Under the pieces are notes generated by a model. It was not told where the DNA came from. It did no database searches and saw nothing but the letters and a program-made list of their open reading frames with translations. Positions 53,740 through 61,633 of a stretch of DNA of 64,000 nt are shown here, one piece after another (within the stretch, counting starts at the first letter, position 1; every line of letters starts with the position of its first letter). The position numbers and the translations under genes were made by a program. Source of the stretch: Chitinophaga nivalis (GTDB taxonomy: Bacteria; Bacteroidota; Bacteroidia; Chitinophagales; Chitinophagaceae); NCBI RefSeq assembly GCF_025989125.1, contig NZ_JAPDNR010000001.1, positions 558,001 to 622,000 on the forward strand. Direction: 5' to 3'.

Positions 53740-54360
53740 ATGAGTGTGCAGGGGAATATTTTTGATGAACCAACAGCGGGCAATGAAATCGTGCTTCGTA
53801 ACGGGGAACTTGTTTATTATCCGCAATTCTTCTCCAAAGCTGTCAGTGACCAACTGCTGCAGCTGCTGTTGGATAATATTGCCTGGAAACAGGAATCCAT
53901 GCAGCTGTACGGCAAACAGGTATTGTTTCCCCGGCTGATGGCCTGGTACGGCGATGCCGGCGCCCGGTATACCTTTTCAGGAAATAGTTTCACGCCGCAT
54001 CCATGGACACCTGCCCTGCTGCAGATCCGCGACCTTATTACCCCCGTAACCGGAAAACCCTTTAATAGTGTATTATTAAACCTTTATCGCCATGGAAACG
54101 ACTCAATGGGATGGCATGCAGATGATGAACCAGAACTAGGCCCCCAACCAGTTATCGCATCTGTCAACTTTGGCGCCACCCGCCGTTTTTTATTGCGCTA
54201 TAAAAACGACCATCACCTGAAGCATGAACTGGCCCTGCAACATGGCTCCCTGCTCATTATGAAGGGAGACCTGCAACAGTACTGGGAACACCAGGTACCC
54301 AAAACCAGTAAAGCAACCACCGGAAGAATTAACCTAACCTTCCGTTTTATCCAACCCTAA
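53740..54360 (+). CDS. AlkB-like alpha-ketoglutarate-dependent dioxygenase
   Basis: A 206-residue Fe(II)/2-oxoglutarate dioxygenase. The iron ligands are H126 and D128 in MGWHADDEPE and H184 in YWEHQVPKT; Arg196 and the R-x-N-L-T-F-R pattern bind 2-oxoglutarate. The sequence RHGNDSMGWHADDE and the N-terminal VYYPQFFS are typical of the ALKBH2/ALKBH3-like bacterial branch. It reverses 1-methyladenine and 3-methylcytosine in DNA. The next gene begins 11 bp after its stop, so the two are surely co-transcribed. Confidence 0.95.
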   Translation: MSVQGNIFDEPTAGNEIVLRNGELVYYPQFFSKAVSDQLLQLLLDNIAWKQESMQLYGKQVLFPRLMAWYGDAGARYTFSGNSFTPHPWTPALLQIRDLITPVTGKPFNSVLLNLYRHGNDSMGWHADDEPELGPQPVIASVNFGATRRFLLRYKNDHHLKHELALQHGSLLIMKGDLQQYWEHQVPKTSKATTGRINLTFRFIQP

Positions 54361-54371
54361 TACTATCTGCT

Positions 54372-55247
54372 ATGAACAACCTTGTTTTATTAATCGGGAA
54401 TGATATCAATAACATCTCCGGCGGACAAAGCTGGAAAGATCTCCTGCAGGACATTATCGCCTTCTGCCACGCAGGCGATTGCATTGACCTGGATGAAAAA
54501 AAACCATTTCCCCTCCTGTATGAAGAAATATTTCTGACAGCCAGCAAACGGGAAAAAATCCGGGAGAAAGACCTTAAATCTTTCATCGCCATCAAAACGG
54601 CTGAAATCAAAGGCAACGAAATTCATCAGGCTATCCGCGCACTCAAGCCCGCACATATCCTGACTACCAACTATGAATTTACCCTGGAAGGCAGCATACC
54701 ACTGGAAAATACCAGTCTTATCAAAGAAAAATTCTACAGCATTTTCAGGCGATATAAAATGCACGATATCCACTACTGGCATATCCACGGCGACTGCCTG
54801 AATCCCATGAGTATTAACCTGGGATTTGAGCATTATGGCGGCCAGTTACAGCTGATGCGGAACTACGTGGTAAGTGGCACTTTCTATACCAGCAAAGATG
54901 TACCGAAAGCATCGCTGCTACGGCGTATACATGCCAGACAAGTGCATTATCACTCCTGGATAGATTTGTTCTTTACCCATGATATTCACATCTTCGGCCT
55001 GTCGCTGGACTTTGTAGAAACAGACCTGTGGTGGCTCCTGACCTATAGGGCCCGGCAAAAATTTCATCATAAAAACGTTCCGGTTAACCACGACATCTAT
55101 TACTACATTCCCGAAGAATACCTGGCAGCCTCCAAATTCAAGCTGGATCTGCTGGCGGCCAATGATGTAACAATTGTCAGCCTGCCGGGAAAAGATAAAC
55201 TGGCCTATTATAAAGCCATCCTGGAACATATCAGTAAGTTTAAATAA
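54372..55247 (+). CDS. Standalone SIR2-like protein
   Basis: A 291-residue protein with an SIR2-like Rossmann fold (SIR2_2 type): LLIGNDINN at the start (NAD-binding loop), LTTNYE with Asn100 in the position of the catalytic Asn, HIHGD (137-141) with the catalytic-type His139, and HIFGLSLDFVETDLWWLL near the C-terminal side. It has no extra domain, no signal and no membrane segment. Related SIR2 domains in phage-defence proteins cleave NAD+ to abort infection; others have different roles. Starting 11 bp after alkB, it is in one unit with it, which suggests a DNA-damage or stress link. Activity and role are inference. Confidence 0.8.
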   Translation: MNNLVLLIGNDINNISGGQSWKDLLQDIIAFCHAGDCIDLDEKKPFPLLYEEIFLTASKREKIREKDLKSFIAIKTAEIKGNEIHQAIRALKPAHILTTNYEFTLEGSIPLENTSLIKEKFYSIFRRYKMHDIHYWHIHGDCLNPMSINLGFEHYGGQLQLMRNYVVSGTFYTSKDVPKASLLRRIHARQVHYHSWIDLFFTHDIHIFGLSLDFVETDLWWLLTYRARQKFHHKNVPVNHDIYYYIPEEYLAASKFKLDLLAANDVTIVSLPGKDKLAYYKAILEHISKFK

Positions 55248-55641
55248 CGTTGTATTTACTGCTGCCCGCCCGTTTTGATGGCAGATATGTCAGCTATAAC
55301 GGGCAGGCATATGGCTTTTTCTATGATAACACCCTTAAAACGCCCTTGCTGATGTCAGGCGCGACAGAAACTTAACATTTCCTTTATCAGGATGCGATCT
55401 TCCCCATGCACGCTTCTCATCCGATATCCACACAACACTTACTGGTGGCTACTATTCAAACACCTATACCATAATTTCTACCCCTGGATTTAATGCCGGC
55501 AAAACACCTGCAGTGTATATCATCTTCTCCATAATATCCGCATTGGCATAAGACTGGCAACCTTTTTGTAAACTGGGGCGTACCAGCAAAAAGTACAACC
55601 ACAAGGTGCTTTTTGTTGTTAATGTTTAAAATCTATATTTT
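55248..55641. other. Intergenic region with a possible gene remnant
   Basis: About 394 bp without a complete gene. Just after the SIR2-like stop, one frame (about 55250-55375) reads ARFDGRYVSYNGQAYGFF and further residues with normal codon use and then a stop; it may be the tail of a decayed gene but is short. The rest has no hairpin or promoter that I can support. Confidence 0.35.
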
Positions 55642-56730
55642 ATGTTATTCGAATTAGCCATTTCCTTCGCCACTTCAATGATGGCACCTGTTCAAAAGCA
55701 ACAGCCACAACAGGCAAAGAGCCAGATTATTTACGTGAAAGAGTCAAAGGAACCCTGCACTGGAGTGGCCCCCATGGAATGTTTACAAATCAAAGGTCTC
55801 AAAGACGCTGAATGGTCCAATCTTTACACCAATATCAACGGATTCAATTATGTACCTGGCTACCGGTACAAACTCAGAATCAGAGTAACGCCGGTTAAAA
55901 ATCCGCCGGCAGATGGCTCTTCTGTAAAATATACCCTGACTAAAGTTTTGGAAAAGAAAAAAATAAACAGCTCCGCGACCAATGCTCCTGCTACGCAGTG
56001 GGAACAACTCGCCGACAAGAGATGGGAGCTGGTACAATTGGGCAACAACGCCGTCACCAACTCGGGTATCTTCCTGGAGTTTGACACCAAAGACAAACGT
56101 TTCTCCGGAAAAAGTGGCTGCAATAATATCTTCGGCGGATACAAAGCCACCGGTAAACTGGTATCTTTTTCTCAGGTAGCCAGCACGTTAATGGCTTGCC
56201 CGGACCGGGATGTAATGCGCCGTGAAGGTGAGTTCAACACTATCGTCAGTGATCATAGCTTCCGGTATGAAGTAACCGGTCAGACACTGCGCCTCTACGA
56301 CGCGAAAGGAAAGGTAGCACTGGTATTCAACCTGACGCCAAAAGAAAATAAAACAGCCGGAAAGGATGCTCCCGATGCACGGCAATGGGCTTACATCGCC
56401 AGCAAAAAATGGAACCTGATTCAATTTGACGGTAAAACGTTAACTGAATCCGGTGTATGGCTGGAGTTTGATCCTGCAACTAAACGTTTTCATGGAAAAG
56501 GCGGCTGCAACAACATTTCCGGCGGCTACGATGCCACCAGAGAGCAACTGACTTTCTCTGCTGCCATCAGCACCCGCATGGCTTGCCCCAATCCGGAAGT
56601 AATGCAACGGGAAGCTGCTTTCCTGCAAAAAATCAGTGAACATACTTTCCGCTACGATGTAGCTGATCAGACTTTAAACCTGTATGAAAATGACAAACTG
56701 GTAGTGATGTTTGGCATGCAGGATAAATAA
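55642..56730 (+). CDS. DUF4377 and double-META-domain protein
   Basis: A 362-residue protein made of three parts: an N-terminal DUF4377-like domain (about 20-110) with two Cys, YVPGYRYKLRIRV; a first META (HslJ-type) domain (about 118-230) with GKSGCNNIFGGY and ASTLMACPDRDVM; and a second META domain (about 245-360) with GKGGCNNISGGY and STRMACPNPEVMQRE. The two META domains are clearly duplicates. META/HslJ proteins in enterobacteria affect novobiocin resistance and heat-shock loci; a precise function is unknown. The N-terminal MLFELAISFATSMMAP is a short hydrophobic stretch, perhaps an export signal. It has its own terminator. Confidence 0.82.
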   Translation: MLFELAISFATSMMAPVQKQQPQQAKSQIIYVKESKEPCTGVAPMECLQIKGLKDAEWSNLYTNINGFNYVPGYRYKLRIRVTPVKNPPADGSSVKYTLTKVLEKKKINSSATNAPATQWEQLADKRWELVQLGNNAVTNSGIFLEFDTKDKRFSGKSGCNNIFGGYKATGKLVSFSQVASTLMACPDRDVMRREGEFNTIVSDHSFRYEVTGQTLRLYDAKGKVALVFNLTPKENKTAGKDAPDARQWAYIASKKWNLIQFDGKTLTESGVWLEFDPATKRFHGKGGCNNISGGYDATREQLTFSAAISTRMACPNPEVMQREAAFLQKISEHTFRYDVADQTLNLYENDKLVVMFGMQDK

Positions 56731-56748
56731 CGCATCAAGTATTACGAT

Positions 56749-56808
56749 TACGGGCCTGCCGGCAGCTATCAGCCTACGCTGATCTCCCCGCAGGCCCGTA
56801 GTTTTTTT
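56749..56808 (+). terminator. Terminator of the META-domain gene
   Basis: TACGGGCCTGC (56749-56759) pairs with GCAGGCCCGTA (56790-56800); a run of seven T residues follows. The loop of about 30 bases is long but has inner pairing. Confidence 0.82.
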
Positions 56809-56822
56809 ATACACAGCGCAGG

Positions 56823-57251
56823 TTATGCCGGCAGCAAAATTTCACCCCGCTCATTCATTTTCCAGAAAGGATTATGCGCGACTTCAAACAAATAACCATC
56901 CGGATCGCTGAAATAGCCGCTGTAGCCTCCCCAGAAAACCTCCTGCGCCGGCTTTACCAGCGTAGCTCCTGCCCGTAATGCATCCTGCAATATGGCATCT
57001 GTTTCTTCCCGGCTCTCCGTATTATAGGCCAGGGTCATCCCTTTAAAACCACTGCCTTCCGCGGGCACCTGTGCATCTTCCGCCAGCAGATGCCACGGAT
57101 ATAACGATAACACCAGGCCTCCCAACTGAAAAAACGCCACATTTTCCTGGCTTTCGGCAGACTTCTTCCAGCCCAGTCCCGCTTCATAAAACTGCAGGGA
57201 ACGTTGCAAATCACGTACGCCCAGCGTAATCAAGGATATTCTTTGTTGCAT
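56823..57251 (-). CDS. VOC family (glyoxalase/bleomycin resistance) protein
   Basis: A 142-residue vicinal-oxygen-chelate protein with two betaalphabetabetabeta modules: RISLITLGVRDLQRSLQFYEAGLGWK at the start and SGYFSDPDGYLFEVAHNP at the end, which carries the metal-binding Glu. Members are dioxygenases, isomerases, resistance proteins or sensors, and the sequence alone does not tell which. It lies 69 bp downstream of an AraC-family gene on the same strand and may be controlled by it. Confidence 0.85.
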   Translation of the reverse strand: MQQRISLITLGVRDLQRSLQFYEAGLGWKKSAESQENVAFFQLGGLVLSLYPWHLLAEDAQVPAEGSGFKGMTLAYNTESREETDAILQDALRAGATLVKPAQEVFWGGYSGYFSDPDGYLFEVAHNPFWKMNERGEILLPA

Positions 57252-57320
57252 GATGCATCCTGTTTTAGAAGATCAAAAGTAGCCCACAGTGATGGGTGGT
57301 TGTTTGTAAAAAAACGACAA

Positions 57321-58088
57321 CTATCGCTGCAAATAGGAAACAGGACTATGCCCTGTAAAAGCGCTGAATTCCCGGGTAAGATGTGCATGGTCATAAAAGC
57401 CATTATCCAGTGCCAGCCGGAGTAATGGCTGATCTGCAGCAGTCTTCAGCTGTTGCTTTACTGCCATAAAACGTATAATGCGGGAAAAGGTTTTGGGAGA
57501 GACGCCTGTCAGCTGCAAAAAATATCTTTCATAAGTACGGACACTCATACATGCCTGCGCTGCCAGGGCAGCTATCCGGATATTACCATTGGTGGCACGT
57601 ATTCTATCGATCGTTGGTAACACCTGCTGAATAGCTATAACGGGTACGGGTAAACGCTGCAATAAAAAAATTTCCACTACACGGATCTGCTGTGGAATGG
57701 TCGCTGCTTTTTCCAGTAAAGATTTTAAGCTATTCTGCCATTCCCGGGTTATTTCGTCCAACGGAATATGCTGATCCGTAATCAGTTGCAACGGCAGCCC
57801 GGTATAGGCTGCGAGGCCACCGGCCTGAAACCGGATACCCAATAAAGCACCGCCTGCCGGTAATTGGGTATCCCGGAAAGTGGTCATGGTACCCACTACA
57901 AAAGCATCGCCGGGTGTTACGATCAAACCACCAGCTCCCGGATACACCGCATCCTTTCCGATATTAAAGATGATATCCGAACAGGTATCCGGCAGGATAC
58001 GCTGTTGTGCAAACCGGGATGATACAGCTACCCAATAGGCATCTATATACGGCAGCAGCAGCGGGTGAGGACGGATCGTCGTGTACAT
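57321..58088 (-). CDS. AraC family transcriptional regulator
   Basis: A 255-residue regulator. The first part (about 1-140) is a cupin-like DUF6597 sensor (IRPHPLLLPYIDAYW, SDIIFNIGKDAVYPG), the C-terminal 100 residues an AraC helix-turn-helix pair: IAALAAQACMSVRTYERYFLQLTGVSPK, then LRLALDNGFYDHAHLTREFSAFTGHSPV. It would bind DNA in response to a small ligand. The following VOC gene is a likely target, as this pairing is common. The ligand is unknown. Confidence 0.92.
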   Translation of the reverse strand: MYTTIRPHPLLLPYIDAYWVAVSSRFAQQRILPDTCSDIIFNIGKDAVYPGAGGLIVTPGDAFVVGTMTTFRDTQLPAGGALLGIRFQAGGLAAYTGLPLQLITDQHIPLDEITREWQNSLKSLLEKAATIPQQIRVVEIFLLQRLPVPVIAIQQVLPTIDRIRATNGNIRIAALAAQACMSVRTYERYFLQLTGVSPKTFSRIIRFMAVKQQLKTAADQPLLRLALDNGFYDHAHLTREFSAFTGHSPVSYLQR

Positions 58089-58130
58089 ACCCCCAATTTA
58101 AGCAAATAATATATGCGGGGAGACCGCAAT

Positions 58131-58162
58131 AAAAAAGCTGTACCAGAACTGGTACAGCCTTC
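58131..58162 (-). terminator. Terminator of the IPT/TIG lipoprotein gene
   Basis: AAGCTGTACCAG and CTGGTACAGCCTT form a long stem with an AA loop; the minus strand ends in six T residues. It lies between this gene and araC. Confidence 0.85.
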
Positions 58163-58225
58163 AACGAACGGGGGTTCAAAGCTATGGTTACAGAAATATA
58201 GGTGATGATGGTTTGTACTTACCAC

Positions 58226-58591
58226 TTATATTGCTATAACACTGATATCTGCCACCAGCTTACGGGCGGGATTATATACAAACAGCATAGCATTGGAGGT
58301 ATGTGCTCCTACCTCCACTACCACCGGTACAGTGCCTGGCTTTTGCAGGGGTACCTGTACCAGTAAAAAATCAGGGCCTGCCTGCAACACCTGTGCAGGT
58401 ACATTACCAAAAACCACTTTGTTCGCAGCTTTATCCCTGCTAAAACCATGGCCCTTGATCACTAAAAAATTCCCTGCATGACCGCTAACGGTATACGCAG
58501 TTTTTGTGTTTTCCTTCGGGTTTGGCGCACAAGCCGACATGGCTGTTATCAACAGCACAAGGGCTACCGCAAACATGTTAAAATGTTTCAT
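58226..58591 (-). CDS. Small lipoprotein with one IPT/TIG domain
   Basis: A 121-residue lipoprotein. The signal (MKHFNMFAVALVLLITAMSAC) ends at Cys21, then one immunoglobulin-like IPT/TIG domain: FLVIKGHGFSRDKAANKVVFGNVPAQ, FLLVQVPLQKPGTVPVVVEVG. Such domains in SusE/SusF-like or surface proteins bind glycans or act as spacers. A TAGCTTTG promoter box lies 124 bp upstream, so it is probably its own unit, behind the porin-DASS operon. The frame is open far upstream of 58591, but that part overlaps the DASS gene and has no features; the ATG here gives the clean signal peptide. Confidence 0.75.
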   Translation of the reverse strand: MKHFNMFAVALVLLITAMSACAPNPKENTKTAYTVSGHAGNFLVIKGHGFSRDKAANKVVFGNVPAQVLQAGPDFLLVQVPLQKPGTVPVVVEVGAHTSNAMLFVYNPARKLVADISVIAI

Positions 58592-58714
58592 CTTGTTTTT
58601 TTGTTCTTTTTTTTGGGGGGTCACAATCCCTGTTACAAATAATTCACCGGGGGTAACACTATTGCACTCGCAACGCTTATCAGCAACAGCATATTTATCG
58701 GTACTAAACGGATG

Positions 58715-58722
58715 CAAAGCTA
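58715..58722 (-). promoter_or_regulatory. -7 box of the IPT/TIG lipoprotein gene
   Basis: Minus-strand TAGCTTTG followed by C, an exact TAnnTTTG match, 123 bases upstream of the ATG at 58591. Confidence 0.5.
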
Positions 58723-58809
58723 CATTGCAATCACTAAATAAATGCAGGTAAAAACAACATAAAAGAAAATTACGTAGTACTACGCAGAAGCATATATGAA
58801 AATGACGAT

Positions 58810-60240
58810 CTACCAGATTCCCAATACTTTCCACCATCCTCCGCCCGCTCCCATCCAGATAATCAGGTAAACAATACTTAAGATAAAACCACACTTCCAC
58901 CAGTCTTTCAGCTCTACATAACTGCTGCCAAAAAACACCGGTGCCGGGCCATGACCATAATGCGTCAGTGTTCCAAAAATGCCACCGCAAAAGCCCAGCA
59001 CCAGCGCCAATAATGTACCGGGAATACCAACAGAAATACCTACCCCCAGAAATGCCGCATACATCGCTGCCACATGTGCCGTAGCACTCGCGAAAATGTA
59101 ATGACTGTAGAAATATACCAGTACAATAATGGGAAAGGCAACCGTCCAGCGCATATTCCCCACCTGCTGCCGGATCACTTCACTGAACCAGGGAATAAAA
59201 CCCAGCGTATTCAGAAACCCCGCCATCATTACCAGTGCACTGAACCATACAATTGTATCCCACGCACCTTTCTCTGATTTCACATCTTCCCAGGTAAGTA
59301 CCTGCGATAACAACAGAAACACCAGACCTATCAAAGCAGTAGTAGTAGCATCAATACCAAACCATTCTCCCGATACCCACAACACCAGCAGGATCACAAA
59401 TGCGATGAGCATCAGCCATTCATCGCGGTGCACCGGCCCCATTTCCTTTAGTTTCGCGGCAGCCATCGCCGGCGCATCGCCGGTAGATTTTAACGATGGC
59501 GGATAAATACGGTAAAGGATATACGGCACTGCCAGAATAGAAAGCGCTGCCGGCACGATCGCTGCTGTAAACCACGACATCCAGGAGATTTCGATACCCA
59601 GATTCCGGGCAAACTTCTGACACATGGGATTGCTGGCAGTACCGGTTAAAAACAACGAAGAAGTAATGAGATTCATATTGTAGCTGCTGAGCGTCAGATA
59701 CGCACCCAGCTTACGATGTGTGGCCGGATCTTCCGGCACTGAACCGAAATTCATCGCCATGGATTTCATAATGGGATAAATAATGCCACCACCCCGCGCT
59801 GTATTGCTGGGCACAGCCGGCGCCAGTACCATATCCGCCAATCCTAGTCCGTACGCCAGCCCCAGTGAACTACGTCCGAAAATGCGGATAAAAAGATAGG
59901 CGATTCGTTTTCCCAGGCCCGTTTTGATAAATCCCCGCGCAATAAAAAAAGAGATACCAATCAACCAGATAACTTTATCGCCGAAACTACTGAGTGCCAG
60001 ACTGATAGACTTACCCGGATCACCCGGCGCCAGTACGCCCGTGATAGCCACCAGTGTGATGGCCAGCATAGACATGGTGCCCATCGAAGCTGCTTTCAGG
60101 ATAATTCCCAGAATCGTAGCCAGAAAAATAGCCAGTAAATGCCAGGCTTCCGGTTTTACGCCTGCCGGAGCAGGAATAAACCACACCAACAGGCCAAAAG
60201 CCAGGGTAATCAACAACTGCGGGTATTTGATCTCTTTCAT
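58810..60240 (-). CDS. DASS family anion (dicarboxylate-type) symporter
   Basis: A 476-residue inner-membrane protein with about 12-14 hydrophobic segments. Family features: the SNTARGGGIIYPI segment in the first half and the TLTHYGHGPAPVFFGSSYV segment in the second, matching the paired Ser-Asn-Thr-type motifs of divalent-anion:sodium symporters and 2-oxoglutarate/malate translocators. The exact substrate (succinate, malate, tartrate, citrate) cannot be read from sequence. An O/P-type porin gene lies 15 bp upstream on the same strand, which fits an outer-membrane pore feeding this transporter. Confidence 0.92.
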   Translation of the reverse strand: MKEIKYPQLLITLAFGLLVWFIPAPAGVKPEAWHLLAIFLATILGIILKAASMGTMSMLAITLVAITGVLAPGDPGKSISLALSSFGDKVIWLIGISFFIARGFIKTGLGKRIAYLFIRIFGRSSLGLAYGLGLADMVLAPAVPSNTARGGGIIYPIMKSMAMNFGSVPEDPATHRKLGAYLTLSSYNMNLITSSLFLTGTASNPMCQKFARNLGIEISWMSWFTAAIVPAALSILAVPYILYRIYPPSLKSTGDAPAMAAAKLKEMGPVHRDEWLMLIAFVILLVLWVSGEWFGIDATTTALIGLVFLLLSQVLTWEDVKSEKGAWDTIVWFSALVMMAGFLNTLGFIPWFSEVIRQQVGNMRWTVAFPIIVLVYFYSHYIFASATAHVAAMYAAFLGVGISVGIPGTLLALVLGFCGGIFGTLTHYGHGPAPVFFGSSYVELKDWWKCGFILSIVYLIIWMGAGGGWWKVLGIW

Positions 60241-60255
60241 ATAACCAGAATTATT

Positions 60256-61434
60256 TTAAAGCCTGCATTGTACCTGTACAATCATCAGGTTACTGTTATG
60301 TGTTTTGGTACCGGGTATATCTTTTTTATACTGATCGATCTGCATACCTAACTGTAACCGGCCACCATAGTCTTTCAGGAAAGCAAGACTGATCATCGGT
60401 ATAAAAGTCTGCCGTGTATTGCCATCATGTTTATAATCTTCATTAAAATATTCATACCGCACAGAAAACTCTATCGATGTCAGTTTATGATAATTGATTT
60501 TGTAACGGAAATTGGGCAATACATACACGCCATGCATCAGGTATTTATTCAACGGATCTATACGCAGGCTGTCGTGCAGGGCGTAATAATACTGATGGTC
60601 TGTACCTTGTTTATATTCTGTCTGCAGTTCCAGATCCAAAGTAGGCGACAGGGGAAACACACCGGTTACATCTACCCCAAACGCATATACGTTTTTCCGC
60701 TTTACGACACCAAAACCGCCGTTCAGGCCTACTGCCAGCCGGTTCATATTGCCCAGTTCCAGCCGGGCCGTTCCCAGCTTCCCATTATCATTATCTGAAG
60801 GTTGGTTACGGTTATTACCGTTTACCACTGCCAATGAATATTTGATGGGGATGTTACGGTCTTTCGCAAAGGAGCCAAACATGGATACACCCAGCTGAAA
60901 GCTTTGCCAGCCATTGTTACCAAATGCATAGTACTGGTTGGAAAAATCCATTGATTTGATAATGTCCACGGGGTACAGATCCTCCAAACCAAATGACGGA
61001 CGAAACTGTCCGATCGTGAAGTTAACCGCATCATTCCAACGGTAAGAGATATACGCATTTTCCAGCACCTTGCCTTTCGTATCGCCGCTGAAATCGGCCA
61101 GGTTCACCAGTACCGCTGCCATAAAACGATCGCTTACCTGTGCTTTTACCTGCAGGCGCGCACGTTTCAGGCTAAAACTGTTTCTGACTACCTCTGTAGC
61201 GTCGGGCTGATGCATACCATTTACATCTACATCCTTGTGGAGCGACAAGGTATAGCGGGCCTGGAAAACGCCGCCCAGCGTAATTTTTTTAAGGAATCCG
61301 GCCACTTTCTGCACTGCGGAATCCCTGCCGGTGCTGTCTATAGCAAGATTATTCTCCGGCAGGCTACAAGATGCAGCCACCGGAGGCTGTATCATTAGAA
61401 AACCGATAATAAACAGCAGACAACGCAGTCGCAT
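60256..61434 (-). CDS. Outer-membrane porin of the O/P type
   Basis: A 392-residue protein with a signal peptide (MRLRCLLFIIGFLMIQPPVAA) and a 16-strand barrel pattern with FSLKRARLQVKAQVSDRFMA, FTIGQFRPSFGLEDLYP, and the closing aromatic strand. It resembles the phosphate-selective porin O/P family, though the anion cannot be told from the sequence. It is the first gene of a two-gene unit with the DASS symporter, so the pair would bring an anionic compound through both membranes. Confidence 0.88.
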   Translation of the reverse strand: MRLRCLLFIIGFLMIQPPVAASCSLPENNLAIDSTGRDSAVQKVAGFLKKITLGGVFQARYTLSLHKDVDVNGMHQPDATEVVRNSFSLKRARLQVKAQVSDRFMAAVLVNLADFSGDTKGKVLENAYISYRWNDAVNFTIGQFRPSFGLEDLYPVDIIKSMDFSNQYYAFGNNGWQSFQLGVSMFGSFAKDRNIPIKYSLAVVNGNNRNQPSDNDNGKLGTARLELGNMNRLAVGLNGGFGVVKRKNVYAFGVDVTGVFPLSPTLDLELQTEYKQGTDHQYYYALHDSLRIDPLNKYLMHGVYVLPNFRYKINYHKLTSIEFSVRYEYFNEDYKHDGNTRQTFIPMISLAFLKDYGGRLQLGMQIDQYKKDIPGTKTHNSNLMIVQVQCRL

Positions 61435-61520
61435 ATACGATGGTTAAGTGGTTTTCAATAGCACTATTCCCAGGTTATTTATCCCGATAACATCGTAAGG
61501 AATCAAAAAGTTGTACAGAT

Positions 61521-61593
61521 AAAAAAGAATTACGCATGGTATATCAGTTGTCAGTGGCTGCTTGCCACCTGTATCTGATACGCCATGCGTAAT
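61521..61593 (-). terminator. Terminator of the S46 peptidase gene
   Basis: ATTACGCATGGTATATCAG (61529-61547) pairs with CTGATACGCCATGCGTAAT (61575-61593) with one mismatch or wobble; the minus strand ends in TCTTTTTT. The ATTACGCAT core also appears in the bTHX terminator. Confidence 0.82.
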
Positions 61594-61633
61594 AAAAATC
61601 CCCTTATAAGGATCGTAAAAGCTTACCGGGGAA

